Part shown: one piece after another, positions 23,429-32,947 of the stretch
Numbering within the stretch: the first letter of the stretch is position 1
Layout of the letters: the number at the start of each line of letters is the position of its first letter
Assembly (NCBI GenBank): GCA_905221605.1
Contig: CAJNDS010002534.1
Location: 312,295-376,294, forward strand
Origin: Symbiodinium natans
Taxonomy: Eukaryota > Sar > Dinophyceae > Suessiales > Symbiodiniaceae
DNA length: 64,000 nucleotides
Direction: 5' to 3'
Translations under genes and position numbers: made by a program
Notes under the pieces: model-generated
The model's database searches: none
Told to the model about the DNA's origin: nothing
The model's input: the letters and a program-made list of their open reading frames with translations, nothing else

Positions 23429-23550
23429 TCCGCGTATGTATGTGCGTGTGCTTGCTGGTTCAACTTCCAGGATGGCCACAGTTGCAGTAGTCGTTGCTCT
23501 GGGCCAACGAAAGCACGATCGCGAAGTGTCCCTGACCCAGTGCTTCTTGG

Positions 23551-23581
23551 TTTAGGGTTTAGGGTTTAGGGTTTAGGGTTT
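23551..23581 (+). repeat. TTTAGGG telomere-like tract
   Basis: Four and a half perfect TTTAGGG units in non-telomeric context; shorter ones recur at 24040-24125. Confidence 0.9.
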
Positions 23582-24758
23582 GCGGCGAGAGTTGGGGCTG
23601 CCGGTGTGAAGTCGATGGAGGCGTGCGGGGCACAATCGCACAATGTAGACCGGACTCGGACTGACCTGACGCACCGTGATGGCCAGGCTCAATCTTTGTG
23701 TCCGTCGGCTCGCCTCACATGTAGCTGTTTGCAGACACGTTAAATTGACTTCTGGACAGGGTCGTCAGCGTTCTGGTCGCGAAGGATTGCTTGAAAGAGG
23801 ATGTGAATCCAACGGTCTACAGTCGTTCCTCGGATTCATGGGCGGACAAATCGGACATGTTAGCCTTCGAGCTTCATGTGCCCGTTCAGTTTTTGAGGCA
23901 GACCAGTTCTACACAGAGATCAAAGGCCATGGGCGCAAGAAGTGTCTTGAGATGCAAGCGCAGGAGAGCATCGGAGTGCCAGGTCAACCCCGCGAAGTTC
24001 GTCACGAAGAGTCAAGGCAAAGAGCGGAGGCCGACACGGTTTAGGGTTTAGGCTTCCTGCTGCAAAAGAGTTTAGGGTTTATAAGTCCTGATGCAAAGAA
24101 AGGGTTTAGGGTCTAGGGTACAGGGTTAAGGGTCCAGCACTTTGGACGATTTGCTACAAGGACGCAAAGCTCCGAGCTGGGCGGACACAACGGTCGACTC
24201 GTGAACGGATTTATGGACAAGCACGCCCATCAGCATATGCCCAACGACCAGAGCCATCTGCACAACTTGGGAACTGTTGGTGGCTGGGGGCACGATGGAT
24301 TCGATCCGGAGTACGGAGGGTATCAGGACCCTGGGGCCACGGTAGCGTTGCTAGCCTCCTTTCGTCCTCCAGAAAAGCCTGAGGACACCCAATCAGCGCA
24401 GCACCAAGAGCTGCCGAGAACTCGAACAGATGGCTTGGCGCCAGATCTGCGGCAGCGGCTGGTCTGAATGAGCCCATGGCATCCACAAGCTCAAGGCAGC
24501 CACAAACCTTCCGCTTTGCCAGGATGCCGCGAGCTGTTTGTCCGACACCTTATGCACTAGGCCGTTGGGCTTCGAAGCAACAACCCTTGTGAAGATTAGC
24601 AGGGTTTTGTTGTTTTCGAGGCTCTGTTTGTGGCCGTGGAGAGCGTGAGCTGCCGGGCTGGAGGAGCATCCAGGACCCTGAGGTGACCCTCGTTCTTTCG
24701 TTGCCTTAGGAGTGAGGTCTCTCACCATGTCTCTGCGTTGCCGGTGCTGTCAGGACAG
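23582..24758. other. unassigned; possible coding at 24201-24467
   Basis: A Gly/His/Asp-rich + frame (TVGGWGHDGFDPEYGGYQDP near 24267) stays open to TGA at 24465. It may be an exon, but I cannot fix splice sites or a family. Confidence 0.3.
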
Positions 24759-24965
24759 CAATGAGATCCTGGGAAATTGTGCAGAGATCCTCAATTCGAC
24801 GTGCAAGTACATCTTTGACGTGCTTTCAGGCAGCAGCCCAGTCCAGGCATGTGAGGCGTCCTGCCAGAGCATCAGCCCAAGCCAGGCACAGAGGGGTGGA
24901 GCGGATCCCTTAAGATCCTCTCGGCTGCTGATGGCTGTGCTGACGACATGCTGCAAGAAGCGCAG
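24759..24965 (+). CDS. two short exons of an unknown protein
   Basis: After ggacag, NEILGNCAEILNSTCKYIFD VLS is open from about 24759. After ccttaag, exon 24915-24965 reads ILSAADGCADDMLQEAQ with donor GTGGGA. The two are in different frames, so an intron is needed between them. Helical, Cys-containing; no family recognised. Confidence 0.3.
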
Positions 24966-26200
24966 GTGGGATAGTGGGACAGGCCAGAAATAGAGTTTGT
25001 CATTGTTTTACTTGTCTGTCTTGTCTGCTAGGCTAGGTATGTGCCTACAAGCGTGCTTGCCTCATTTTGCATGTGGGTCATGTGGGTGTGCATGACCGTG
25101 TATGACACAATCTAGCCAGTACATCTGCCGACACCAAAACGAGTTGCCGAGGTCATGTTGGCACATGCCTTCGCTTCGTCCGCGGGGGCTTGGTCGAACT
25201 ACAGGACTAAGGCCTGCAAAGTGTTTTGTTCATGTGCTTGCTTGCGCATTTGTCTTGGCCAGATTCGAGTTTATGGTGGAGATGTGCGAAATCCGGTAAT
25301 GCCATACTGGCAGCTGGCGCCTCAAGCAATCTTGCTACAACAAAAATGTTTAGAGTTCGGAAACAGGGATATCGTGTGCCCTGCACCGCCCGGATCCCCA
25401 AGAACGTGTGCGGACCGAGAAAACAGCGGCTGCTCTGCAGTGTGAGCAAGACACTCGACATCAGGCCCCAGGCGTTGCCTTGGCAGCTACCGATGTATCT
25501 GGATCACCGCTTCATATTTCTCGACAACACACAGGAGACTTTTCTTGTCTTCGGATAACGCGCTTCATTGCACGTGTTGGATTTCTTAGGCCTTGTGCTT
25601 CGTTATGGCAGGACTTCGCCTCGCAGCTTTACAGCCATGGCCAATGTGAGGCAAGATCTACCTCGACTTCCAATCATCTGCACAGACCTGCCAGATGTGT
25701 GCAGGTCGGGCAACTTTTCGACGTGGTGCTGCTGCGACAGGGCCTTTGTTTCTGCGACGACCCATCGAAGACGTCGACCGCCTGGCCGCGGCTCGGTGTG
25801 ATTGCATGTAGAGCCCGAACACGCACGGCCCAGCTCGCCTGGCTTGATGTCCCCGTGTTTGCATGGTAGCCGAGGCTGGAAGTGAGTCTTTCTTGCACCT
25901 CTTGTGAAAGCTGCCGGGCCTCCCTGAGCCCCGACCAACTTCCAGTTCAGGCAGCAGCATGTTGTTTGGTTGTTTTTTCGATCTCCAGTCTGCTAGTGGC
26001 TGCTCGTGCAGCTGTTTCTCAAAGGCTGATGCTTTTAGCTGCTGCTCAGAAATGGTGTCTCAACATCAAAGTTTGCAGTCTGTCTGCTAGGATGCTGCTA
26101 CCATCCGTGTCACAGCCATTTGCGGTGCGGAGCAGAGCATGCGTTTTCCTGGAGACGGACGGGCTACAGGGCGTTGTGGTCTGAGATACCATGCTTTCCA
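24966..26200. other. unassigned
   Basis: Several overlapping + frames of 60-150 codons, none with recognisable motifs or consistent splice signals. Confidence 0.3.
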
Positions 26201-26214
26201 AGGGGTGTACCGGC

Positions 26215-26451
26215 TGGAGCAGCATCCCTAGCAAGTCGAATGCATGCTGATGATAGCAACGAAAGCAACAAAGAGCCGAGGCCCTTCCTCTGCGAGAATC
26301 GGCCCGCGTATCGCTTGGGACGCTGTGTGCTGCGATGGATGGGCTCTCAGCTGTCAAACGGCCCTGCTGCAAGCACATATATACTCCCTGACATACACCA
26401 GTGCTACACAACCCAAATTTGGGCATTTACCAAAATAGGGGTGCCCATTTA
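26215..26451 (+). CDS. probable exon of an unknown protein
   Basis: The + frame reads ASRMHADDSNESNKEPRPFL, CENRPAYRLGRCVLRWMG and AASTYILPDIHQCYTTQIW, then stops at 26451 inside the dispersed repeat. Residue use looks like real protein. It could be an upstream exon of the glycosyltransferase gene or a separate gene. Boundaries are approximate. Confidence 0.35.
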
Positions 26452-26530
26452 ATACCCCAAATAGAATAGAGTCCCCTTAACAGGACCCCCCAAATCGGGC
26501 ATCCCCCTCTATTGTCGGAAACCCCCAACT
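26440..26530 (+). repeat. copy of a dispersed repeat family
   Basis: AATAGAATAGAGTCCCCTTA then ACAGGACCCCCCAAATCGGG, matching the 10389 copy on the same strand. Confidence 0.6.
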
Positions 26531-26671
26531 GGTGCCACCCTAAACCCTAAACCCTAAACCAATGGTGAGAAAACAAAAGGTGCCCGGATCGATTAGAGTG
26601 GGCTGTCTTGGACGATGCGGATGGCGGAGCTTGGGCATTCGCTCGGGGAGTCGCCCCGGCAGAGACTTGGG

Positions 26672-27021
26672 GGGGTTTAGGGTTTAGGGTTTAGGGTTTA
26701 GGGTTTAGGGTTTAGGGTTTAGGGTTTAGGGTTTTCCGACATTCGGGGTCCTTATTCTAAGGGGATCCTACTATGTGGGGGTCTAGATTGATTAGGGTTT
26801 AGGGTTTAGGGTCCGAAATTCGGGGTCCTTATTCTAAGGGGATCCTACTACTTGGGGGTCTAGATTGATTCGGGGTCCCCTATTTTTCGTTTCCACCCAC
26901 CTGAGAATTCCATGAGGAGCTGCTAAGTGGGTCTCGGGAACCTTCGAGGGTAAAGGGTTTAGGGCGCTGATGCCCGTGACATCTTAAGCCTTAAACCCTA
27001 AACCCTAAACCCTAAACCTGT
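26672..27021 (+). repeat. telomere-like tracts around a duplicated 55-bp unit
   Basis: Nine TTTAGGG units (26672-26733) are followed by a block running from ATTCGGGGTCCTTATTCTAA to GGGTCTAGATTGATT. Two and a half more TTTAGGG units then precede a second near-identical copy (26816-26870). CCCTAAA units in the opposite orientation occur at 26993-27018. Confidence 0.9.
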
Positions 27022-27649
27022 GTGTGTGTGTGACAGGATCTTGGCCACCCGATCTTGTCACGTGGGCCCTGGACTGTTTGGGATGGTCACAGCCGGAGCC
27101 CGGGCCAATCGGAGATTCCGTTGCGGTTTTCTTTGCCAGCATGCTCCTTGAGTGTTCGTCGTGCTTGCTCAGACCATGTGGCAGACGCAAGCTTCGCTTG
27201 CAATTTGGTTCAACCAGCTGCCTCGCCCCCGTGAGCCGCTGAGTTTCAGTCCAAGCCTTCTTTGACCGTGCAGATGTGAGCCTTTGCTGCCAGGTGGCAC
27301 CTCTTGCCCACACAGCAGCTTGCCTAGTACAGTGACGTTGTCTTGCACGTTATGTCACAAGCGCCTTGGCACCAGCACGACCCGCAACTGTCCGCCACCT
27401 CAGGCTCAGTGGTACTAGCCTGCGTAGAAAAGCTGTGCGTAGACAGGCCATGTCCAGACAATTTCTGACCGATGCCTGTGTCCATCACAAGCCTTGCCTG
27501 GCTTCTGCTGGCGCAAGCCGACCCCTTGTGCCCTGGGGAGTTACATGTACATGATATAGAAAAACACGTACATATGTATATGTACAGATGTGTTATATGG
27601 TTGCTTATGTATATCTGCATGTATGCACGCATGAAAAATGATTTTATGT
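27022..27649. other. unassigned, possible exon upstream of the glycosyltransferase
   Basis: A hydrophobic + frame (IGDSVAVFFASMLLECSSCL near 27110) could be a membrane-spanning exon, but a second frame is equally open. Unresolved. Confidence 0.25.
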
Positions 27650-27905
27650 ACTTATGAACTTATGTGTTTATGTGTTTATGTACTTATGTATTTATGCATG
27701 TATGTATGTATGTATGTATGTATTTATTTAGGTATTTATGTATTTATGTATGTATTTATGTATTTATGTATTTATGTATTTATGTATTTATGTATTTATG
27801 TATTTATGTATTTATGCTTACTGAAGCAGCCCGGCAGCAAAATGTATGTATATATATATATATATATAAATTAAAAATATATATATATATATATATATAT
27901 TTTTT
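27650..27905 (+). repeat. 8-bp (TATTTATG)n and AT microsatellite
   Basis: About 20 TATTTATG/TATGTATG units, then (TA)n to about 27905. It lies just upstream of the first glycosyltransferase exon seen. Confidence 0.9.
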
Positions 27906-27967
27906 TTGGAGTGCTCCTTCTGCAGTTTTGCTAGTCGGCATCTCACGGCTTGTCATGCTTGCTGCAG

Positions 27968-30514
27968 GTATGATTTGCCATACTTTTACAACTGGGACTG
28001 TATCGAAGAAAAAGTGCCTTGGGATTGGGATGAGTTACACACGCAGATCTTGGAAGGTTTCCAAGGAGGGCGGCCTGTGTATGCTTGCAGTGCTGTAGAA
28101 CATCATCTGCGTTATTTGTTTGGATTGTGGAGATAAAGTATAGATCGTTTCAGGACCTGGTGGCCCAGACTTTTTCCTACCTGGTGAGATCTTGGTTGTT
28201 TTCCAGGCAAATCGGAAAGCATCTCTCCAAGCATGCCCGCTTGGGACGCTGTACTTGTCCGCTGTCTATGCCTATGCCCTCATGGTGCAAGGGGCTGCCA
28301 GCGATATTCAGATAACACACAGTGACGAGTTGTCTGCCATGTTGCGGGCTTTCCCGGTCCTGCTCGTCGCCGGATCACGCTGGCCGGTCTATGAAGCACT
28401 GCAGCACTTCAGCACTTTTCATGCGCCAACTTCCCAGAGGTCTGCAGAGACACTCTGCCAAAAGGAGGGACCTGACACAGGGATAGACTGGGGCCAACTG
28501 CTGGCACATGCCATCCAGTTCAGTAGGCAGGGAATGCTCGGGTTGGAGCCAGGACAGGGCTCTCCAGAGCATACTTTGGCTCTGAAGACGGTGATGGATG
28601 CCTTGACTGCAGAACCTGGTCGCATCTCTGATGCTGCGCAGGACGAATGTCCCCTGGGGTTTCTCTTCCTCTGCGTTGTTCAAATGACTGCTGCGGCGAT
28701 GAGGCTGACCGGCAGAGCCCAAATCTGGGCGGAGTCGGTCGACAAACTTCTTGCAAGCATGCCTTATTTCATGGTGTCTGGGTCCCAGTGGCCAATTTAT
28801 CACCTGTTGGGCATGCTATCTGCTATGTTCCAACGGCCTGAATACAGCCGCGCGCTGGGCAGTCAGTTCCACCACGAAGTGCACAGATGGGAAGGCACAC
28901 ACCCCATGTCCAAACGGTTTCGTTCCTTCGGTGACCTTCGTCTGCTGCCGGAAGAGCTGATGCCTTTTGGTTTTGATCATGCCGCCTTTGCACAGGTTGA
29001 GGCGCTTTCCACTGCTAGTCCCGCAGACTGGCTGATCGGCATGACGGAATGGAGCCGGGGCGGAAAGCTTCGGCCGATCTTCAGCAAAGCCATCGAAGCC
29101 ATCATGCAGGTTTTCCGCGCCTCGCAGCAGAAACAGCTCAAGGAGTGCGGCTATTCCGGCATTTCTTCTGCTGGCTGTGCTGCAAGAGGTTGTACATGGG
29201 ATGCGTCTGGTGCCCCAGCTTGCCAGCTGAAGCATCCAAAGCGAAAGGTTCTCCTCACAACCTTCATGTGGGGGCAGCGGTGGTCACGACTCATTCCATC
29301 CTTTGTGGCGTGGATGCACAAGTTGCGTTTGCCGACGATAGTGATAGCCATGGGACAGACATGCCGGAAAGCTTGTGAAACGGCAGCCGAAGCCAATGGC
29401 GGATGGGGCAGCAGCTTGGTTGGCTGCTGGGATCCTTTCTCGCAGCTTGTCAGAGGTCCAAGGCGTTTCTCAGGCCTTTGGAAGTCAACCTTTGCCTTGG
29501 CATGGACCTAATCTAGAGAACCTCCACTCCCGCCCAACACGCTTTGATATGCTTGCTTGCTTAGGCCCATAGGGTCCTGTGCACGAAACTCATTTAGTCC
29601 CAAAATGGAACAAAGGACCAGTGAAGTGCAGGAGTCGAACCAGGATCTTGGCTCAATACTTCAGCGGCACACCATGGTGCAGTTGCTTCTTCACCTGGGC
29701 ATCGATGTGAATCTTGGCTGTGCTGTGATGCGGATGCTGAATCTCGGTCTACGTAGTGGTATGCATGCAGTGTTGCGCCTGTTTCTACTGCATTGAGGGT
29801 GGCTTTCGACTTTGACACCTTTTTATTTGAAGATCCACGTCACCATCTGGAAGCATTGGCAGAAGCCAGTCAGAGCGATGTTTTGGTAGCACGGCATTTA
29901 GATGCAGATTGCTTGAATATGGGTCCACCCCTCAGCACAATATGCAACTCGTGCCTACGATAGGCCTTAATTCGGCTCAACCGCTTGCCTCACAAGGTTT
30001 CCTGTACATCCGTTCGTCTGGCAAAGCTGCGGAGTGGTACACGAGGCACAGCTTGTCATGTCACAAGTGGCCCCCATAAACGCTAGCCGCTAGGAAGTGG
30101 CTTCTTTGCAAGGTATTTCTCCTGGTTGCATCTGCACCCCTATGAGAGGGAGCAGCGTGGCTTGAATGCGCTTCTCAACTTCACCCAGCAAACCGCACGG
30201 CACCCAGTGGGCACCAAGACACCAAATCAAAGAACATCCACCATCCCAGAGAGCACTTGCATGAGCCACGGATACTGTAGGATGTGTCTCGCGGTCGAAA
30301 TTTCTATAGGTGTCTTTTCCACCGGAAGTGCCCGGCCTGGTGTCTGCAGCACTGGACGACTCAAATGAGTTTGTCAGCAGTCGTGGTGGATGGCTCGGCG
30401 ATTGGAACAAGTTGAAATTCTTTCACTGGGTGAACCCGGCTGTGACACGCTCGAGCCTTGACTGTTCAGTGGCTTCCAGTGCGGCACGGGGTAGAAGATT
30501 TGCATCACGTTGAC
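27968..30514 (+). CDS. putative nucleotide-diphospho-sugar transferase with duplicated N-terminal module
   Basis: Exons: 27968 to about 28095 (YDLPYFYNWDCIEEKVPWDW); a long exon about 28160-29450; about 29630-29708; 29798-29922; 29997-30054; 30113-30210; from 30350. The C-terminal part has the layout of the nucleotide-diphospho-sugar transferase family (PF03407-like): a first strand VLLTTFMWGQRWSRLIPSF, then LGIDVVAFDFDTFLFEDP with the DxD-type metal/nucleotide-sugar site, then DADCLNMGFLYIRSS, HPYEREQRGLNALL and WLGDWNKLKFFHW. The DxD motif is completed only by a GA-AG intron (GT|GAATCT to ttgag|G). The long exon holds two related modules starting CPLGTLYL and CPLGFLFL, about 137 residues apart. 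Sugar donor and acceptor cannot be inferred. The 5' end is missing, the 3' end is uncertain, and the join near 28095-28160 is unresolved. Confidence 0.65.
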
Positions 30515-30523
30515 CAGACCTCA

Positions 30524-31141
30524 GCCGAACAGGAATTGGCTTGACGTCAAGCTTGCAGATATCGCTGCGCTGTATACAGTTGCGCTTCATCGTGAGACTG
30601 ACCTGGCTTCCCACGCTATGTCTTTGGGCCGAATGCTTGCGGGGGCAGCTGACGGGCCTGGAGCAAGAATGATGCCTGGTTCTCGGTTCAGTTGCTAGGT
30701 GTACATGATGTTTGGAATGTGAGTTTTGTCTGAGTTAGTTCAACGTGCTCGTGCGCGTTGCTGCAGGCACGCAGTTCTTAGCGACTTTATCGTTGCAGAT
30801 CTGCCAGCGAGAACAACCTGCTGGTGAGTGCACGACATGCATCTGACCCGCACCTGTCCTCCGACAGGATGACGAACATGCAGTATCATGCAGTCTGGCG
30901 CCAGCTCACCAGATTTGCTTTGTCATGGGGAAGTTCCTGCCTGTCGGCTTGGGTGCTGAGCGCCCTAGTGGCCAAAACATGGCTGCCAGAAGCATCAGCT
31001 GTCCAATCAAAGATCCAAGCGGAGCCGGCTGCTTCATTGCCGCCAGCGCTTATTGGACAGCTTGCCCACCCAAGCCGAGATGAGCGTGCAAGGATGTTGC
31101 AGCGATGGAAGAAAAGATGGCCCGAGATGTGGTCTGCCATG
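30524..31141 (+). CDS. exons after the glycosyltransferase, unassigned
   Basis: About 30530-30650 reads NWLDVKLADIAALYTVALHR with ETDLASHAM following. Exon 30990-31141 (acceptor ctgccag, donor GTTTGC) reads EPAASLPPALIGQLAHPSRD and then WKKRWPEMWSAM. Both look like real protein and lie in the same orientation, so they may be the C-terminal end of the glycosyltransferase or part of a following gene. Confidence 0.4.
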
Positions 31142-31486
31142 GTTTGCCAGTCCGTAAGCATCAGTGCTGCGCGATGGTGCACCGAGTCTGCGCACCGCCG
31201 AGGCGAATGGTATGTGCGGGTGTGACGGGAGATGTCGAAAGCATCATCCGGTTCTTGCACCGAATCGTTCCGAACTTATTGCGCACGCCGCGATGTTTCA
31301 AGGTGCGCTAAGCATCTGTCATTTGAGCGTTCTTCTAGGCAGCAATCCTGGATACCTCGAGACCCGATTCCTTTGGATTGCTCCACGGTGCCTGGACAAA
31401 CGGGACGCAGGTCAGCGGCTCTAAAAGAAAAATGGGCAGCCCCCAGGTGCTCAAGAGAGGCCTAAGCAGCCCCTAGTCCCCCCCCC

Positions 31487-31506
31487 AACCCTAAACCCTA
31501 AACCCG
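31487..31506 (+). repeat. CCCTAAA telomere-like units beside an exon
   Basis: Two and a half CCCTAAA units lie about 20 bp before the acceptor of exon 31528-31583. Confidence 0.85.
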
Positions 31507-31527
31507 AATGTTGACCCCCCCCCAAAG

Positions 31528-32129
31528 CCAACTCGGAGGTGGAAGTTGAGCAGCTGCACCGGCAGCTCATGGAAGCTGCACAGGTCTACAATGTCATGGC
31601 CCTGACTTCTCGGTCTGAGATGTGCCAAGGGAAGCGGACCAGTTCTTGTTTTTACTTCGGTCAGCTGAGTGTAAGTCATCGGCAGATTGTCGTGGCGCAC
31701 AAAGGCCTTGCCAATACAGGGATTGCACTGATGACCAAGGACCGTCGGAGGGCAGCAGGGGGCTTGCCTCTCCATGCCGCAGTGGCCTTATGTCAGATGT
31801 TCCTTCTTCGCGATGCCGTCACTGGTGCAAGTTTGTGTTGCTGCAGGCCTGTGTGCTTTGGCGAACTGCGGCGACGCAGTACTGGCTGCAGTGCGCACAA
31901 GCCCAAGACCAGCCGCCAGTGTGCAGCAACCGCAACAATGACAGCATATGACAGCATCGAGGATGGCATTGTACTCTTCCAACCTGGCAGTGCTGCAGAC
32001 CCATACAGGGCCTATGGCTGGAAGCCCAGCGATGCCAAGCCTGATGCACAGTGCCAGACTCTCGTGTATTTCGGCTCTCAGGCGCAGCTCCCATCCTCTG
32101 ATGCCACAGCAAAAGCCACATTCTCCTGA
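31528..32129 (+). CDS. coiled-coil exon plus following open frame, unknown
   Basis: Exon 31528-31583 (acceptor caaag, donor GTCTAC) reads EVEVEQLHRQLMEAAQ, a Leu/Glu helix. The same frame stays open to 32129, where DGIVLFQPGSAADPYRAYGW then KPSDAKPDAQCQTLVYFGSQ look protein-like. Either one long exon or two exons with an in-frame intron. No family recognised; it may belong to the 5' part of the NAD kinase transcript. Confidence 0.35.
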
Positions 32130-32947
32130 CCTGTTTGTGATTGTGGCATGGGCCGTTAACATTGAAAGAGAGCAGCCATGGACCAGCAAATGCAGGGAAT
32201 GCAGTTTTCATTAGGGGCCATTGTACCGGCGGGCTGTGGCATAATTGATCTCCGCAACTTCTTTGACAGCTTCTTGGCCTCTTTGTGCTTGCAGGGCAGG
32301 CATAGTCTGCAAATTGCGACTACTGCGAAGAGAGGTTTTCATGGGAGCTTTGCCCCTGTGTGCTGCACATGCCCACTTCGTTGCTTCCACATGACAGGGC
32401 AAAGTCTTCCGTGTCTCCCTTGCCATGTGTCGAAATTCAAATCGAGCTCGTTTACTACGGACTGCCACGCTGCAGAAATGCAGGTAGCAAAACAGTGCGA
32501 AAGAAGAAGCCGTGTCATCAGTCAGCCGAGACCCGCGGCGATTCTAGAGGCCCTGGAGTGTAGGCAGCAGGCAAAAGGCTTGATTGGTGATCCTGCGGAA
32601 CCGCGTGACTCCCGTCTGTTGTGATGTGCATCCGGCATGGTTCTGCATCTTGGCTTGTCGTGGCAAGGGCTGGAGGCGATAGTTTTTCTTGTTTTCCAGA
32701 TGCCTCGGAACAATGCTCGTCTACATATGACATGGCATCTTAGGTTTTTAAGGTGCGGCTCAAACACAAGCAGACAGTTTCTTTGCCCGACACTGGTGCT
32801 GGACAGTTACGTGGGTAGGGCGGAGAAGCAGAGGCTGCGCTGCATGAGACCCATCCTGTAGCAGACCGTTGGCCAGGCAAGAAACCCACAGCTTTCGAAC
32901 CTTGTGTCTTTCAGCTCTTCGGGGTAGATTTTTAGGAAAGCGCTCAG
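32130..32947. other. unassigned; possible exon at about 32476-32620
   Basis: After cacgctgcag a frame reads MQVAKQCERRSRVISQPRPA then ILEALECRQQAKGL and stops at 32624. Weak evidence for an exon. Confidence 0.3.

Noticed and set aside
31819..32211. 130-codon minus-strand ORFs opposite 31.8-32.2 kb
   Set aside because: Composition is ordinary but there is no domain, and the + strand frame is better supported.
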